Assembly: GCF_014696225.1 (NCBI RefSeq)
Contig: NZ_JACJPV010000045.1
Location: 1-32,182 of the forward strand
Length of the DNA: 32,182 bases
Direction of reading: 5' to 3'
Source of the DNA: Anabaena sp. FACHB-1237
GTDB lineage: Bacteria; Cyanobacteriota; Cyanobacteriia; Cyanobacteriales; Nostocaceae
Shown here: piece by piece, positions 22,642 through 30,712 of the stretch
Numbering within the stretch: the first letter of the stretch is position 1
Layout of the letters: each line of letters starts with the position of its first letter
The notes under the pieces: generated by a model
What the model was told of the DNA's origin: nothing
Database searches by the model: none
Seen by the model: the letters and a program-made list of their open reading frames with translations, nothing else
Translations under genes and position numbers: made by a program

Positions 22642-24687
22642 TTAAACACTAACAATTTTTGTAAGTTGCTTACATACGCATTGAGCATAGCCAAGAATAC
22701 GTTGAGTTTCATCCCGAATTTGGTTAATTTTCTGACGTTCAGCTTCAGTCATTGCTTCTTGTCGTCCCCGTTTATCGCTCAGTTCTGTAAGAGTTTTTTG
22801 GGTATTGTCTAATAGTGCATCTACCTCTTGACGTAGGGTTTGTTTTAGCACTTCAAAAGTAGTTGTAATCTGATCATCTATTTTTTGCTCTAGTCGTTGC
22901 TCTCGAATGTGCTTGTCAAGTTCTTCTAAAGTTTTTTCTATGTAATTTTTTCGGTAGTTTTCTACAAGATCATCAGCAAATATCTTACTTGCTAATCCAC
23001 CTCCTGTAAAAATAGACACAACACCAACAGCAAGTAAAAGAGGTAAAGTTATCGGTGCGCCTAGAAGACCAGCTACCATTCCAACACCAAAAAAAGTACC
23101 GAAACTAGCCGCAGCCCCAACAGCAGCACCTTTTAATCCTGCTGCACGATATCCTGACCAAATACCACCAAATCCTGTAAATACTGATAGAGCTATAGTG
23201 ATTGCTTCTGCTGCTGCACTGGTTTTGCGGTTGGAACTTACCTCAACTTGAACAAATTGCATTTCAATGTTTGTTATTGCTTGTCCAACGGATTGAGCAA
23301 AATCTTGTAATCGCTCAACTTCTTTGTCTATTCCTTTCTGAATTTCATCTTCAATTTTCTGAGATATTTTATCTGTGCGATGTCGCAGAGCATTTTCGAC
23401 TGTCTTACTTAGCTTATTAGCTAGAGATTTTTTAGTATTATCATTTTTTACTTCTCTTGGCTCTATTTTTGTGTCTCTAATTGCTTCCTCTGCTGCTTGT
23501 TGTAATTCAGTAGACAAATTATAGATTAAAGGACGAACTAATAATTTCACATTAGCAGCAGCACCATCAATTAGCCTAAGTTCCTTAGTCTGTCTTTCCC
23601 TAATAGCTGCAATCTCAGCTACACTTTTTTCATAAGCTGCTTGAAACTCTTCTTGCTGCATTGCCAAAGCACTTTCTTGGATGCTAATAGTAGTAAGAAT
23701 TTCTTTAGATGAAGTAATTACACGATTAGTTGCTACTTCCAGAAGAATTACACCTTTCTCTTGAATGAGAACTTTTTCCAATGCTACTTCAAATTGCTTA
23801 AATCCACTTTGAAATAGTAAATTCTGATCACCTTTTTGTTTCGCTTCTAAAGCCTGTTTAATATAAATACCAAACACTTTAGGAGTGCCAATTTTTTGTT
23901 TATAGATTGTATACTCTTCCGAATCTTTACCAAATTGATTCTCAGCCCGTTCTAGTACATATTTTTGAATCCTACTCTTTACATTCTCAAGTATACGCTC
24001 TCTTTGTTCAGGAGTATAACCGTCCCAGATATTGACAACAAAAATAACCCGTCCTAAATCATTTGTTAGTAACTTGTTTTCTAGCAAATCTCTTTCAAAT
24101 TGAGAAAAAGGTGACTGACCTAAAATAATCATAATAGCTGCGTCAACTTGGGGTAAAACTGACAGAGTAACCTCAGTCATATTCTCGTCATCATTTAACC
24201 CTGGTGTATCAATAACGTCAATATTATTTTGACAATAAGGTATGGGATAATAAACAATTGCTTCTTTAATTGATTCGGCAGTAATTTCAGATTCTGGTGT
24301 TAACTTAGTAACGTAATCATTTAGTTTTTCAATGGGAATTTGCTCTTGATTACCGTCTTTAAAAATAATTTTCACTTCTGGCTTTATACCATAAGTAACT
24401 CGATTTAGTGTAGCAGAACAAGGCAAAATATCAGAAGGTAAAATTTCCTGACCGAGAAGAGCATTAATAAAGGTACTTTTCCCACGTTTAAATTCACCAA
24501 CTACAGCAATAGAAGAAGTGCTTTGTTTAATCCGTTGTAAAACATCATCAATTAATACAACTGATTTTGTGAGATTTAATTTTTGAGAAAAACTTCGCAA
24601 TTTTTCTAAATGACTCTCTAGCGCGCGCTCGGTTTTTTTACACTCTAAAACAGAATCAAGAGAATTAGGTGGATTTATAGATGTCAT
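22642..24687 (-). CDS. Dynamin-like GTPase, second gene of a pair
   Basis: Large membrane-remodelling GTPase of 681 aa. G1 is GEFKRGKS (64-71), G3 is DTPG (160-163) and G4 is NIWD (219-222). Long helical coiled-coil stretches follow (about 330-480 and 590-670). Between them a Gly/Ala-rich hydrophobic segment (about 505-570, including GLKGAAVGAAASFG and a GVGMVAGLLGAP run) is a likely membrane-inserting paddle. Its partner, encoded 52 bp upstream in the same operon, shares the G domain (RGKSTFINALLGQEILPSDI in both) but differs elsewhere. Such pairs are known in bacteria (LeoA/LeoBC, DynA, Campylobacter DLP1/2) and usually act together. Function could be membrane repair, vesicle release or phage tolerance. 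No HIP1 site occurs in either gene. Confidence 0.87.
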   Translation of the reverse strand: MTSINPPNSLDSVLECKKTERALESHLEKLRSFSQKLNLTKSVVLIDDVLQRIKQSTSSIAVVGEFKRGKSTFINALLGQEILPSDILPCSATLNRVTYGIKPEVKIIFKDGNQEQIPIEKLNDYVTKLTPESEITAESIKEAIVYYPIPYCQNNIDVIDTPGLNDDENMTEVTLSVLPQVDAAIMIILGQSPFSQFERDLLENKLLTNDLGRVIFVVNIWDGYTPEQRERILENVKSRIQKYVLERAENQFGKDSEEYTIYKQKIGTPKVFGIYIKQALEAKQKGDQNLLFQSGFKQFEVALEKVLIQEKGVILLEVATNRVITSSKEILTTISIQESALAMQQEEFQAAYEKSVAEIAAIRERQTKELRLIDGAAANVKLLVRPLIYNLSTELQQAAEEAIRDTKIEPREVKNDNTKKSLANKLSKTVENALRHRTDKISQKIEDEIQKGIDKEVERLQDFAQSVGQAITNIEMQFVQVEVSSNRKTSAAAEAITIALSVFTGFGGIWSGYRAAGLKGAAVGAAASFGTFFGVGMVAGLLGAPITLPLLLAVGVVSIFTGGGLASKIFADDLVENYRKNYIEKTLEELDKHIREQRLEQKIDDQITTTFEVLKQTLRQEVDALLDNTQKTLTELSDKRGRQEAMTEAERQKINQIRDETQRILGYAQCVCKQLTKIVSV

Positions 24688-24739
24688 GGTTTTGTTTATC
24701 CTGGTAAATATATTTGATTGTATCGTAGAAAACTGGAAT

Positions 24740-26707
24740 TTATACTCTGAGTAGGCAAAATTTTTCAGAAAGTTTTTTAGCGTCGTCTAAAACCTGATTA
24801 ACTTTCTCTTTCTTATGAATAATTTCTTGCTGCTCAACCATTATTTTAGTTTCAAGTTTTGCATAATTTTCTACCATTTGATTGTGAATATTATCTAATA
24901 TTGGTTTAACCTCGTTCATTAATAAAATTTGTACTTCTTCTAATCCATAACAGGCTTGATAAACATAGCTATTTACAGCTTGATTAACATTCATTAATCT
25001 TAATTGATTATCAATTTCTGCGATTACTTGAGATAGATAGTTTTCTTTAAATTTCTCATTTCTCATATTATCACCAACTGCTGCACCAATATATCCTCCA
25101 ATTACACCTCCCAATGGACCTAATAATGAGAAACCAATGGTAGCACCAGTAGTAGTTGCAATACCACTTGCCTCCTTTGTAAATACAAAGATTTCAGATT
25201 TTGAAGAAAACGAAAGCGATAAGTTAATTAACTGTTTTTGGTTAAATGCTTCAAGAGATTTATTCAATTTATATCGAATATTATCTATAGCTTTTTTATT
25301 AATTGTTTCCGATGATCCTAAATCATTTATTGCGTTATTTAGCTGCGGAATATCTTTTTCAAATAAATCAATAAAATCCTTGACTTGTAACCATGCTGTA
25401 CTTAATGCTTGTTCAGTTTCTGATTGAATTTTATTAGCTAATTCTATTGTTGCAGTTTGCAAATAATTTGATACTCTTTCAGCCAAATTCTTCTCTTCGT
25501 TAATATTTAAAATACTTGATTCGATAATCAGTTTAGAAATTTGTTTGAGATTCTTCTCTAGTTGAAAATATGATGTGGTTATCTGTTGTTTAATACTGGT
25601 GAGTATCACATTAATTGATTGTAGAACTTCCGACAAGAGACGAATAAGCAAGGTAATTTCATTGTTGATACTTTTACTCGATACATTGAATTTTAATTGC
25701 TTCTGTTTTAGCATAGATTCTTGTTCAAGAATAATTTTCATAATTTCCTGACTCCAGTTAATTATCCGATTATTGGTGACTTCTAATTGTATTAATCCTC
25801 TCTGCTGATTAATCAACGTTTTTAGAGCATATTCAAAATTACCAAATAAACTCTTGTCGAGTAATTTTTGATTACGAGATTGTTTAGCTTGTAAGGCTTC
25901 AAATGCAGAAATCCCAAAAATTTTAAAATTGCCAATTTTTCTTAGATTATTTGGAGGATTTAATTGTTGTTCAGCCCAATCTTTAACGCACTTCTTTATA
26001 CGGTTTTTAATTAAGCCAATTACTTTTATCGCATCTTCAGGAGATGGAAAAACATCTATTCTATTTACTACAAATAGCACATGATTTATACCATTTTCTA
26101 GTAGTGTATTTGTAAAAAATTCACCTTCCGATATACTAAAAGGTGATTGGGCAGAAATTACCATAATTACTAAATCACATTGATTGATCATAGTATAAGT
26201 TACATTGGTCATTTCTTCGTCGTCACTTAATCCTGGAGTATCAATAATTTCGACATTGTTTTGACAATATGGTATTGGATAATAGACAATTGCTTCTTTA
26301 ATTGTTGCGGCTGTAGCTTCTGATTCTGAAGTCAATTTTGTAACATAATTAGACAATTCTAGAATTTCAATTTCTTGTGCGCTACCATCTTTAAAAGCAA
26401 CTTTTGCTGCTGGTTTTAAACTATAAATAATTCGTCCAGGAGTAGCAGTAGTAGCTAAAATATCTGAAGGTAATATTTCTTGTCCTAATAAAGCATTAAT
26501 AAAGGTACTTTTACCACGATTAAAGTCCCCTAATACAACCATTTTGAAGGAATTGTTTTCAATTCGGTTGAGAGATTCACTAATCATTTCAACTAAATTT
26601 GTTAGATTTAATTCTTGAGATAAATCTTGTAGATACTTCAGAGAAGATATAATTTTTAGTAGCGATTGTCTATAATCTATAGAGAATGAAGTTCTGGGTG
26701 GACTCAT
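24740..26707 (-). CDS. Dynamin-like GTPase, first gene of a pair
   Basis: GTPase of 655 aa. G1 is GDFNRGKS (60-67), G3 DTPG (156-159), G4 NRID (215-218). The middle is long and helical, rich in Lys, Asn and Ile, with few hydrophobic breaks until a Gly-rich stretch near residue 525-560 (GATIGFSLLGPLGGVIGGYIGAAVG), a shorter membrane segment than in its partner. The C-terminus is helical again. It is the promoter-proximal gene of the operon; a CAGGA ribosome binding site precedes the second gene. The size difference of the hydrophobic segment suggests two non-equivalent subunits of one complex. Upstream lies a 374-bp stretch holding a broken holA start. Confidence 0.87.
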   Translation of the reverse strand: MSPPRTSFSIDYRQSLLKIISSLKYLQDLSQELNLTNLVEMISESLNRIENNSFKMVVLGDFNRGKSTFINALLGQEILPSDILATTATPGRIIYSLKPAAKVAFKDGSAQEIEILELSNYVTKLTSESEATAATIKEAIVYYPIPYCQNNVEIIDTPGLSDDEEMTNVTYTMINQCDLVIMVISAQSPFSISEGEFFTNTLLENGINHVLFVVNRIDVFPSPEDAIKVIGLIKNRIKKCVKDWAEQQLNPPNNLRKIGNFKIFGISAFEALQAKQSRNQKLLDKSLFGNFEYALKTLINQQRGLIQLEVTNNRIINWSQEIMKIILEQESMLKQKQLKFNVSSKSINNEITLLIRLLSEVLQSINVILTSIKQQITTSYFQLEKNLKQISKLIIESSILNINEEKNLAERVSNYLQTATIELANKIQSETEQALSTAWLQVKDFIDLFEKDIPQLNNAINDLGSSETINKKAIDNIRYKLNKSLEAFNQKQLINLSLSFSSKSEIFVFTKEASGIATTTGATIGFSLLGPLGGVIGGYIGAAVGDNMRNEKFKENYLSQVIAEIDNQLRLMNVNQAVNSYVYQACYGLEEVQILLMNEVKPILDNIHNQMVENYAKLETKIMVEQQEIIHKKEKVNQVLDDAKKLSEKFCLLRV

Positions 26708-26827
26708 AGCTAATCTTTAGTTCTTGCAATTGTTCAGTATTTACTCAATTATAAGTGTAATTTTATCATTAATTGTTGTGGATTTAGAGCTTACGCTCGT
26801 ATACTAAAGTATACTTGCCGTAGTACC

Positions 26828-26998
26828 ATGCCAACAAACTTATACTTTGGTAACAGCGAATTTTTCCTAAGTTACGCTATCAAACAACTAAAAACCCACA
26901 CTTTAGATCAACAATGGGCAAACTTCAACTATACAGAATACCCCCCAGAATCTAAAGAAACCATTCCTCAAGCATTATCCAATATTTCCCTTGGGTAA
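26828..26998 (+). pseudogene. 5' fragment of holA (DNA polymerase III delta subunit)
   Basis: The reading frame from the ATG encodes MPTNLYFGNSEFFLSYAIKQ, then LKTHTLDQQWANFNYTEYPP and a short tail ending in TAA at 26996-26998. This closely follows the N-terminal 55 residues of cyanobacterial delta subunit (MPxYLYWGEDEF-like start, LD-xW-xFNY block). The rest of the roughly 330-residue protein is missing; sequence after the stop shows no holA similarity in any frame. An intact holA must exist elsewhere since it is essential. Confidence 0.65.
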
Positions 26999-27021
26999 CA
27001 TTTTTACCCTAAAACAGATTT

Positions 27022-27051
27022 TTGGAGTGATACAGTTATTACAGGTATAAT
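27022..27051 (+). promoter_or_regulatory. Candidate sigma-70 promoter of the UPF0175 gene
   Basis: TTGGAG at 27022-27027 and TATAAT at 27046-27051 are separated by 18 bp. The ATG at 27082 has an AGGAG ribosome binding site at 27072-27076. The -10 lies inside the 28-bp repeat at 27043-27070. Confidence 0.5.
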
Positions 27052-27070
27052 ATGAGGAGAGAATAGGAAA
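27043..27070 (+). repeat. 28-bp direct repeat, right copy
   Basis: Partner of 22493-22520 (25 of 28 identical), directly upstream of the UPF0175 gene. Confidence 0.75.
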
Positions 27071-27081
27071 TAGGAGAAAAT

Positions 27082-27339
27082 ATGTCTTTACAAATGACTA
27101 TTAACTACCCAGAAACTTTACCGGATGCTGTTGGTAAAACTAGAGAACAATTTGAAACAGAATCAAAATGGGCAATGGCTGTTAAACTTTATGAAATGAA
27201 GCTAATTTCTTCTGGTATGGCTGCTACATTATTAGGAGTAGATAGAGTGACTTTTATTCTCAAACTCCATGAATATGATGTTCCTTTAATTGATCTTACT
27301 GAAGAAGAATTATTATCAGATTTAAACAATTTTAGCTGA
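27082..27339 (+). CDS. UPF0175 family antitoxin-like protein
   Basis: An 85-aa protein of UPF0175, a helix-rich DNA-binding-type family that is normally the antitoxin half of a pair with a PIN-domain (DUF3368) toxin. Conserved blocks are the YPETLPDAVGKTREQFETESKWAMAVKLYEMKLISSGMAATLLGVDRVTFILKLHEYDV run (about 9-67) with the SSGMAA-LLG helix-turn-helix core. No PIN toxin gene follows: the next gene, CobL, converges only 14 bp after the stop. It is therefore an orphan or has lost its toxin. It has its own promoter-like sequence. Confidence 0.88.
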   Translation: MSLQMTINYPETLPDAVGKTREQFETESKWAMAVKLYEMKLISSGMAATLLGVDRVTFILKLHEYDVPLIDLTEEELLSDLNNFS

Positions 27340-27353
27340 TTACTGAATGCTAA

Positions 27354-28580
27354 TTACTGTTTAATTCCTACCCATTGAGTCACACAAGACATACTTTTCC
27401 ATCCTAAAAATTTACCAATAGGTTCACCTCTTTGGATGCCAATTTTGATAAAATCTCCTCCTACCTGTTCATACCATTCATAAAGTCTTTTTTCCCCTTC
27501 CAATGTCACCACATTTACCACCATTTTCCCGCCATTTCTTAACGCATTCCAACAAAATTCTAACACTCCTGATGCTGTCACTCCTCCACCAATAAAAACC
27601 GCATCTGGTTGAGGTAAATTTTGTAAAGTTGGCAAAATTTCTGGTACTTTTCCGGCTATAATTTGTAAATTGGGAGTACCCAAATTATTGGCATTGTTGA
27701 CTATATAATTGATTCTAGTAGGATTTTGTTCAATAGCGATCGCTTGACATCTGGTATTACTCCGCATCCACTCTATAGAAATTGAACCACAACCGGCTCC
27801 CACATCCCATAACAATTGACCAGGTAAAGGTGCTAAACTCGATAATGTTACGGATCTAATTTCTCGTTTTGTTAATTGTCCGTCATGAATAAACGCATTA
27901 TCAGGTAAGCCAGGAAATCTGGAAAAACCGCTTATTCCCAGATTTGCGATACATTCAACAGCTACGATATTCAAAACCGCAATTTCTGTTTTTGAGCAAT
28001 TAGCGGCTAAGTCAGATATTATACATTCATTACTACCTCCCAAATTTTGCAACACAGTTATTTTACTATTTCCATAACCGCGACTTGTCAAGACTTGGGC
28101 TATATCTCTAGGAGTATTTTTACCTGAACTTAAAACTAATAGTTTAGCATGAGGATAAATATGATAATTAATTGTATCCAAAGGGCGACCGCATAAACTT
28201 AAATATTCCACATCTGTAAAAGACCATCCCAAACGAGAACAAGCTAAAGAAAAAGCGGAAAGATGGGGAATAATTGTAATTTCATCAATAGGGATATATT
28301 TAATAATAGTTGAGCCTATACCATAACACATTGGGTCGCCACTAGCTAAAATGCAAATAGATTGACCACGAAGTTTAATAATATCTTGAATAGAATCATC
28401 AAAGGGAGATTTCCAAGGTATGATTTGACGATGATCATTAGGTAAGATATCCGATATCATTTGTAAATGACGTTTACCACCCATGATAATATTAGCTTGG
28501 TTAAGAACAGAACGAGCGATCGCACTTAAACCATCTATACCATCTTCACCAATACCGATAATTGTTAACCATTTTTGCAT
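27354..28580 (-). CDS. cobL: Precorrin-6Y C5,15-methyltransferase (CobL / CbiET)
   Basis: Bifunctional enzyme of corrin synthesis that methylates C5 and C15 of precorrin-6B and decarboxylates the acetate side chain. The N-terminal CbiE half (about 1-200) opens with TIIGIGEDGIDGL and has ILASGDPMCYGIG (77-89). The C-terminal CbiT half has the decarboxylating-site sequence GQLLWDVGAGCGSISIEW (254-271), where DVGAGCGS (259-266) binds SAM, and DAVFIGGGVT. Length (408 aa) is normal for the fused form. It carries two HIP1 sites and so looks like resident core DNA. Its start is 68 bp from palindrome copy G and divergent from the TspO-like gene. Confidence 0.95.
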   Translation of the reverse strand: MQKWLTIIGIGEDGIDGLSAIARSVLNQANIIMGGKRHLQMISDILPNDHRQIIPWKSPFDDSIQDIIKLRGQSICILASGDPMCYGIGSTIIKYIPIDEITIIPHLSAFSLACSRLGWSFTDVEYLSLCGRPLDTINYHIYPHAKLLVLSSGKNTPRDIAQVLTSRGYGNSKITVLQNLGGSNECIISDLAANCSKTEIAVLNIVAVECIANLGISGFSRFPGLPDNAFIHDGQLTKREIRSVTLSSLAPLPGQLLWDVGAGCGSISIEWMRSNTRCQAIAIEQNPTRINYIVNNANNLGTPNLQIIAGKVPEILPTLQNLPQPDAVFIGGGVTASGVLEFCWNALRNGGKMVVNVVTLEGEKRLYEWYEQVGGDFIKIGIQRGEPIGKFLGWKSMSCVTQWVGIKQ

Positions 28581-28647
28581 AATTGAGAACTGAAAATTAT
28601 AAATTAGTAGATAGTATTAAATAGGATAACCTAGTAATATACCAACA

Positions 28648-28680
28648 AGATCCCCGACTTCTTAAAGAAGTCGGGGATCT
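28648..28680. repeat. 33-bp palindrome, copy G (swapped base pair)
   Basis: AGATCCCCGACTTCTT with complementary right arm. As in copy B, the same C-G pair is inverted in both arms. It lies between two divergent genes, 33 bp before the TspO-like ATG. Confidence 0.92.
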
Positions 28681-28713
28681 GACTCTGACAAACTACTCGC
28701 AATTTTACCAATT

Positions 28714-29463
28714 ATGAACCAGTCAAATGATATTGGCATACTAGAAAAGTTTGTGAACACAGTGATGGGGGTAAAACCTGGAAATAAACAACAGTCACTC
28801 AATACATCTAGTACAAAGGAATTAGATATTAAGGCAGTTTTAGTGTATACATTAGGCACTATTCTACAAATAGGAGTGATGGTTTTAGTATTACTAGGAA
28901 TGGAGAAATTAACTACATTAATTGATAGTAATTCCTCACTTCCTAGCTGGGTTAGTACCTTAATAACCGGATTATTTTTTGGTTTATTAAGTATTCGTTC
29001 TCGCATTTTTTCCCTTTTAGATAATACCCGTTCTCGGACAACTTATGATCAAGTAATTAGACCAAGATGGTCTCCTCCACCATTAGTATTTCCCATAGTT
29101 TGGATGATCATTGCTGTTTTACGAGTTATTTCTTCTGGGTTAATTTGGCAAGCAATGAATCATCAATTTTTAGTATTACCTTTAATTTTGTTTGTGATAC
29201 ATTTAGCTTTAGGTGACACTTGGAACACAATTTTTACTGTAGAAAAAAGATTAGGTGCTGCTGTTCCTGTGGTGATTTTAGGACCTTGGTTATCTGCCAT
29301 ATTAGTAACAATAATTTATTGGGAAACAGTTCCTTTAGCGGGAATAATTTTATCTTTTTCCTGTGTATGGTTAACCATTGCTTCTGTTTTAGTTTTTAGA
29401 ATTTGGCAATTAAATGGTTCAGAACCATTGTATCCTTTAAAATTAGCCAATGTCGAGAAATAA
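28714..29463 (+). CDS. TspO/MBR-like membrane protein with N-terminal extension
   Basis: A 249-aa membrane protein. After a soluble N-terminal stretch (1-38) hydrophobic segments are at about 41-63, 80-96, 124-146, 152-168, 182-202 and 208-230. The RPRWSPPPLVFPIVW block (116-130) and GDTWNTIF (167-174) match the tryptophan-rich sensory protein fold, which binds tetrapyrroles or related ligands in the membrane. The two extra N-terminal helices are typical of a cyanobacterial/plant subgroup. It neighbours CobL, another tetrapyrrole-related gene, but is divergent from it, so a functional link is only suggestive. Confidence 0.78.
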   Translation: MNQSNDIGILEKFVNTVMGVKPGNKQQSLNTSSTKELDIKAVLVYTLGTILQIGVMVLVLLGMEKLTTLIDSNSSLPSWVSTLITGLFFGLLSIRSRIFSLLDNTRSRTTYDQVIRPRWSPPPLVFPIVWMIIAVLRVISSGLIWQAMNHQFLVLPLILFVIHLALGDTWNTIFTVEKRLGAAVPVVILGPWLSAILVTIIYWETVPLAGIILSFSCVWLTIASVLVFRIWQLNGSEPLYPLKLANVEK

Positions 29464-29593
29464 ATAGTTAATATTTATCTTGAAAGGCACAAAAATCTCG
29501 CATTTCATGTACATTAAAAATGGTAGAAAATTAATTATTCTCTACCATATAACTTTTGAAGACACTTGTATAAAATCAGGAAAGCATGAAACT

Positions 29594-30547
29594 ATGAAAG
29601 GACTGTGGTTAGAAAATAATGAATTACAATTAAAAACAGATATTCCTCTCCCGGAAATTCTCCCAGGAGAGGCTTTGGTGCGGGTTTTAAAAGCAGGAAT
29701 TTGTAATACTGATTTAGAATTGATTAAAGGTTATTATCCCTATACAGGAATTATCGGCCATGAATTTGTGGGTATTGTAGAAACAGGTCCGCAGGAGTTA
29801 ATAAATAAACGGGTTGTGGGAGAAATTAATGCAGTTTGTGGCTATTGTCATTATTGTCAAAGTGGTAATTCTAGTCATTGCGAAAATCGCACAGTTTTAG
29901 GTATTGTCAACCGTAATGGTGCGTTTGCAGAATATCTATCTTTACCTATTAAAAATTTGCATTTAGTACCAGAAAATGTTTCTACAGCAGCAGCAACTTT
30001 TACTGAACCAATAGCAGCAGCTTTAGAAATTCAACAGCAAATTTCATTAACTTCTCAACATCAAGTTTTAGTAGTAGGAGATGGTAAATTAGGACAATTA
30101 GTAGCCCAAACTTTAGCATTAACTGGTTGTGATTTATTTGTGGTAGGAAGACATCGAGAAAAATTAGTAAATTTAGAAAATCGAGGAATTAAAACTGGTT
30201 TAGTGGATGTAGTAAAGGAGAAAAGTTTTGATATTACAGTTGATTGTACAGGAAATCCTCAAGGTTTTGCGATCGCTCGTCGGGCTTTACGTCCTCGTGG
30301 TATTTTAGTTTTAAAAAGTACCTATTCTGGAAATCTTAATGTAGATATTTCTTCCTTAGTAGTGGATGAAATTACTATGATAGGTTCTCGCTGCGGTCCG
30401 TTTACTCCAGCCTTGGAATTATTAGCAAATAAAAAGGTAGATGTTCAACCTTTAATTAATAGTTGTTATCCTCTTTCTCAAGGATTAGAGGCTTTTGAAA
30501 AAGCCAAAACAAAGGGGGTTTTGAAAGTGTTGCTAGAAATAAACTAG
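29594..30547 (+). CDS. Zinc-containing medium-chain dehydrogenase
   Basis: NAD(P)-dependent alcohol/polyol dehydrogenase of the MDR superfamily, 317 aa from the ATG at 29594 (a TTG at 29480 would add 38 unconserved residues). Catalytic zinc ligands are C37 (GICNTD), H56 and E57 (GHE) and E138 (FTEP). The structural zinc set is C82, C85, C88 and C96. The Rossmann turn is GDGKLGQ (162-168). All key residues are present. Threonine or sorbitol dehydrogenase-like proteins are closest in motif, but the substrate is not predictable. It starts 130 bp after the TspO-like gene in the same orientation. Confidence 0.88.
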   Translation: MKGLWLENNELQLKTDIPLPEILPGEALVRVLKAGICNTDLELIKGYYPYTGIIGHEFVGIVETGPQELINKRVVGEINAVCGYCHYCQSGNSSHCENRTVLGIVNRNGAFAEYLSLPIKNLHLVPENVSTAAATFTEPIAAALEIQQQISLTSQHQVLVVGDGKLGQLVAQTLALTGCDLFVVGRHREKLVNLENRGIKTGLVDVVKEKSFDITVDCTGNPQGFAIARRALRPRGILVLKSTYSGNLNVDISSLVVDEITMIGSRCGPFTPALELLANKKVDVQPLINSCYPLSQGLEAFEKAKTKGVLKVLLEIN

Positions 30548-30572
30548 TGCAGTGATCTTGCTTCCATCCCCT

Positions 30573-30689
30573 ATGGAAATTAAACAAGCAACAGCTTATC
30601 CCCAAATTCTTTCAGTAGTCGGGGATATTCTTATTGAGAATTTGCTCAAAAATAACAAACATATTAAGATAACAAAAGTTCATACTTGA
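30573..30689 (+). CDS. Possible 38-residue small ORF
   Basis: Reads MEIKQATAYPQILSVVGDIL followed by 18 residues. It has no clear ribosome binding site and no family was recognised. It could be a remnant or a chance frame. Confidence 0.2.
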   Translation: MEIKQATAYPQILSVVGDILIENLLKNNKHIKITKVHT

Positions 30690-30712
30690 TCAAATTTGAG
30701 GAATTGATAACC

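Noticed and set aside
26799..26814. GTATAC-TAAA-GTATAC motif as an operator
   Set aside because: Very short, no conserved context visible, and it precedes only a pseudogene fragment.
6698..28680. Palindromes as riboswitches or IS ends
   Set aside because: They are short, self-complementary, not paired around a shared interior, and occur near unrelated genes; REP-like 3'-end hairpins fit better.
29480..29593. TTG start of the zinc dehydrogenase
   Set aside because: The extra 38 residues are not family-like; MKGLWLEN at 29594 is a normal MDR start.
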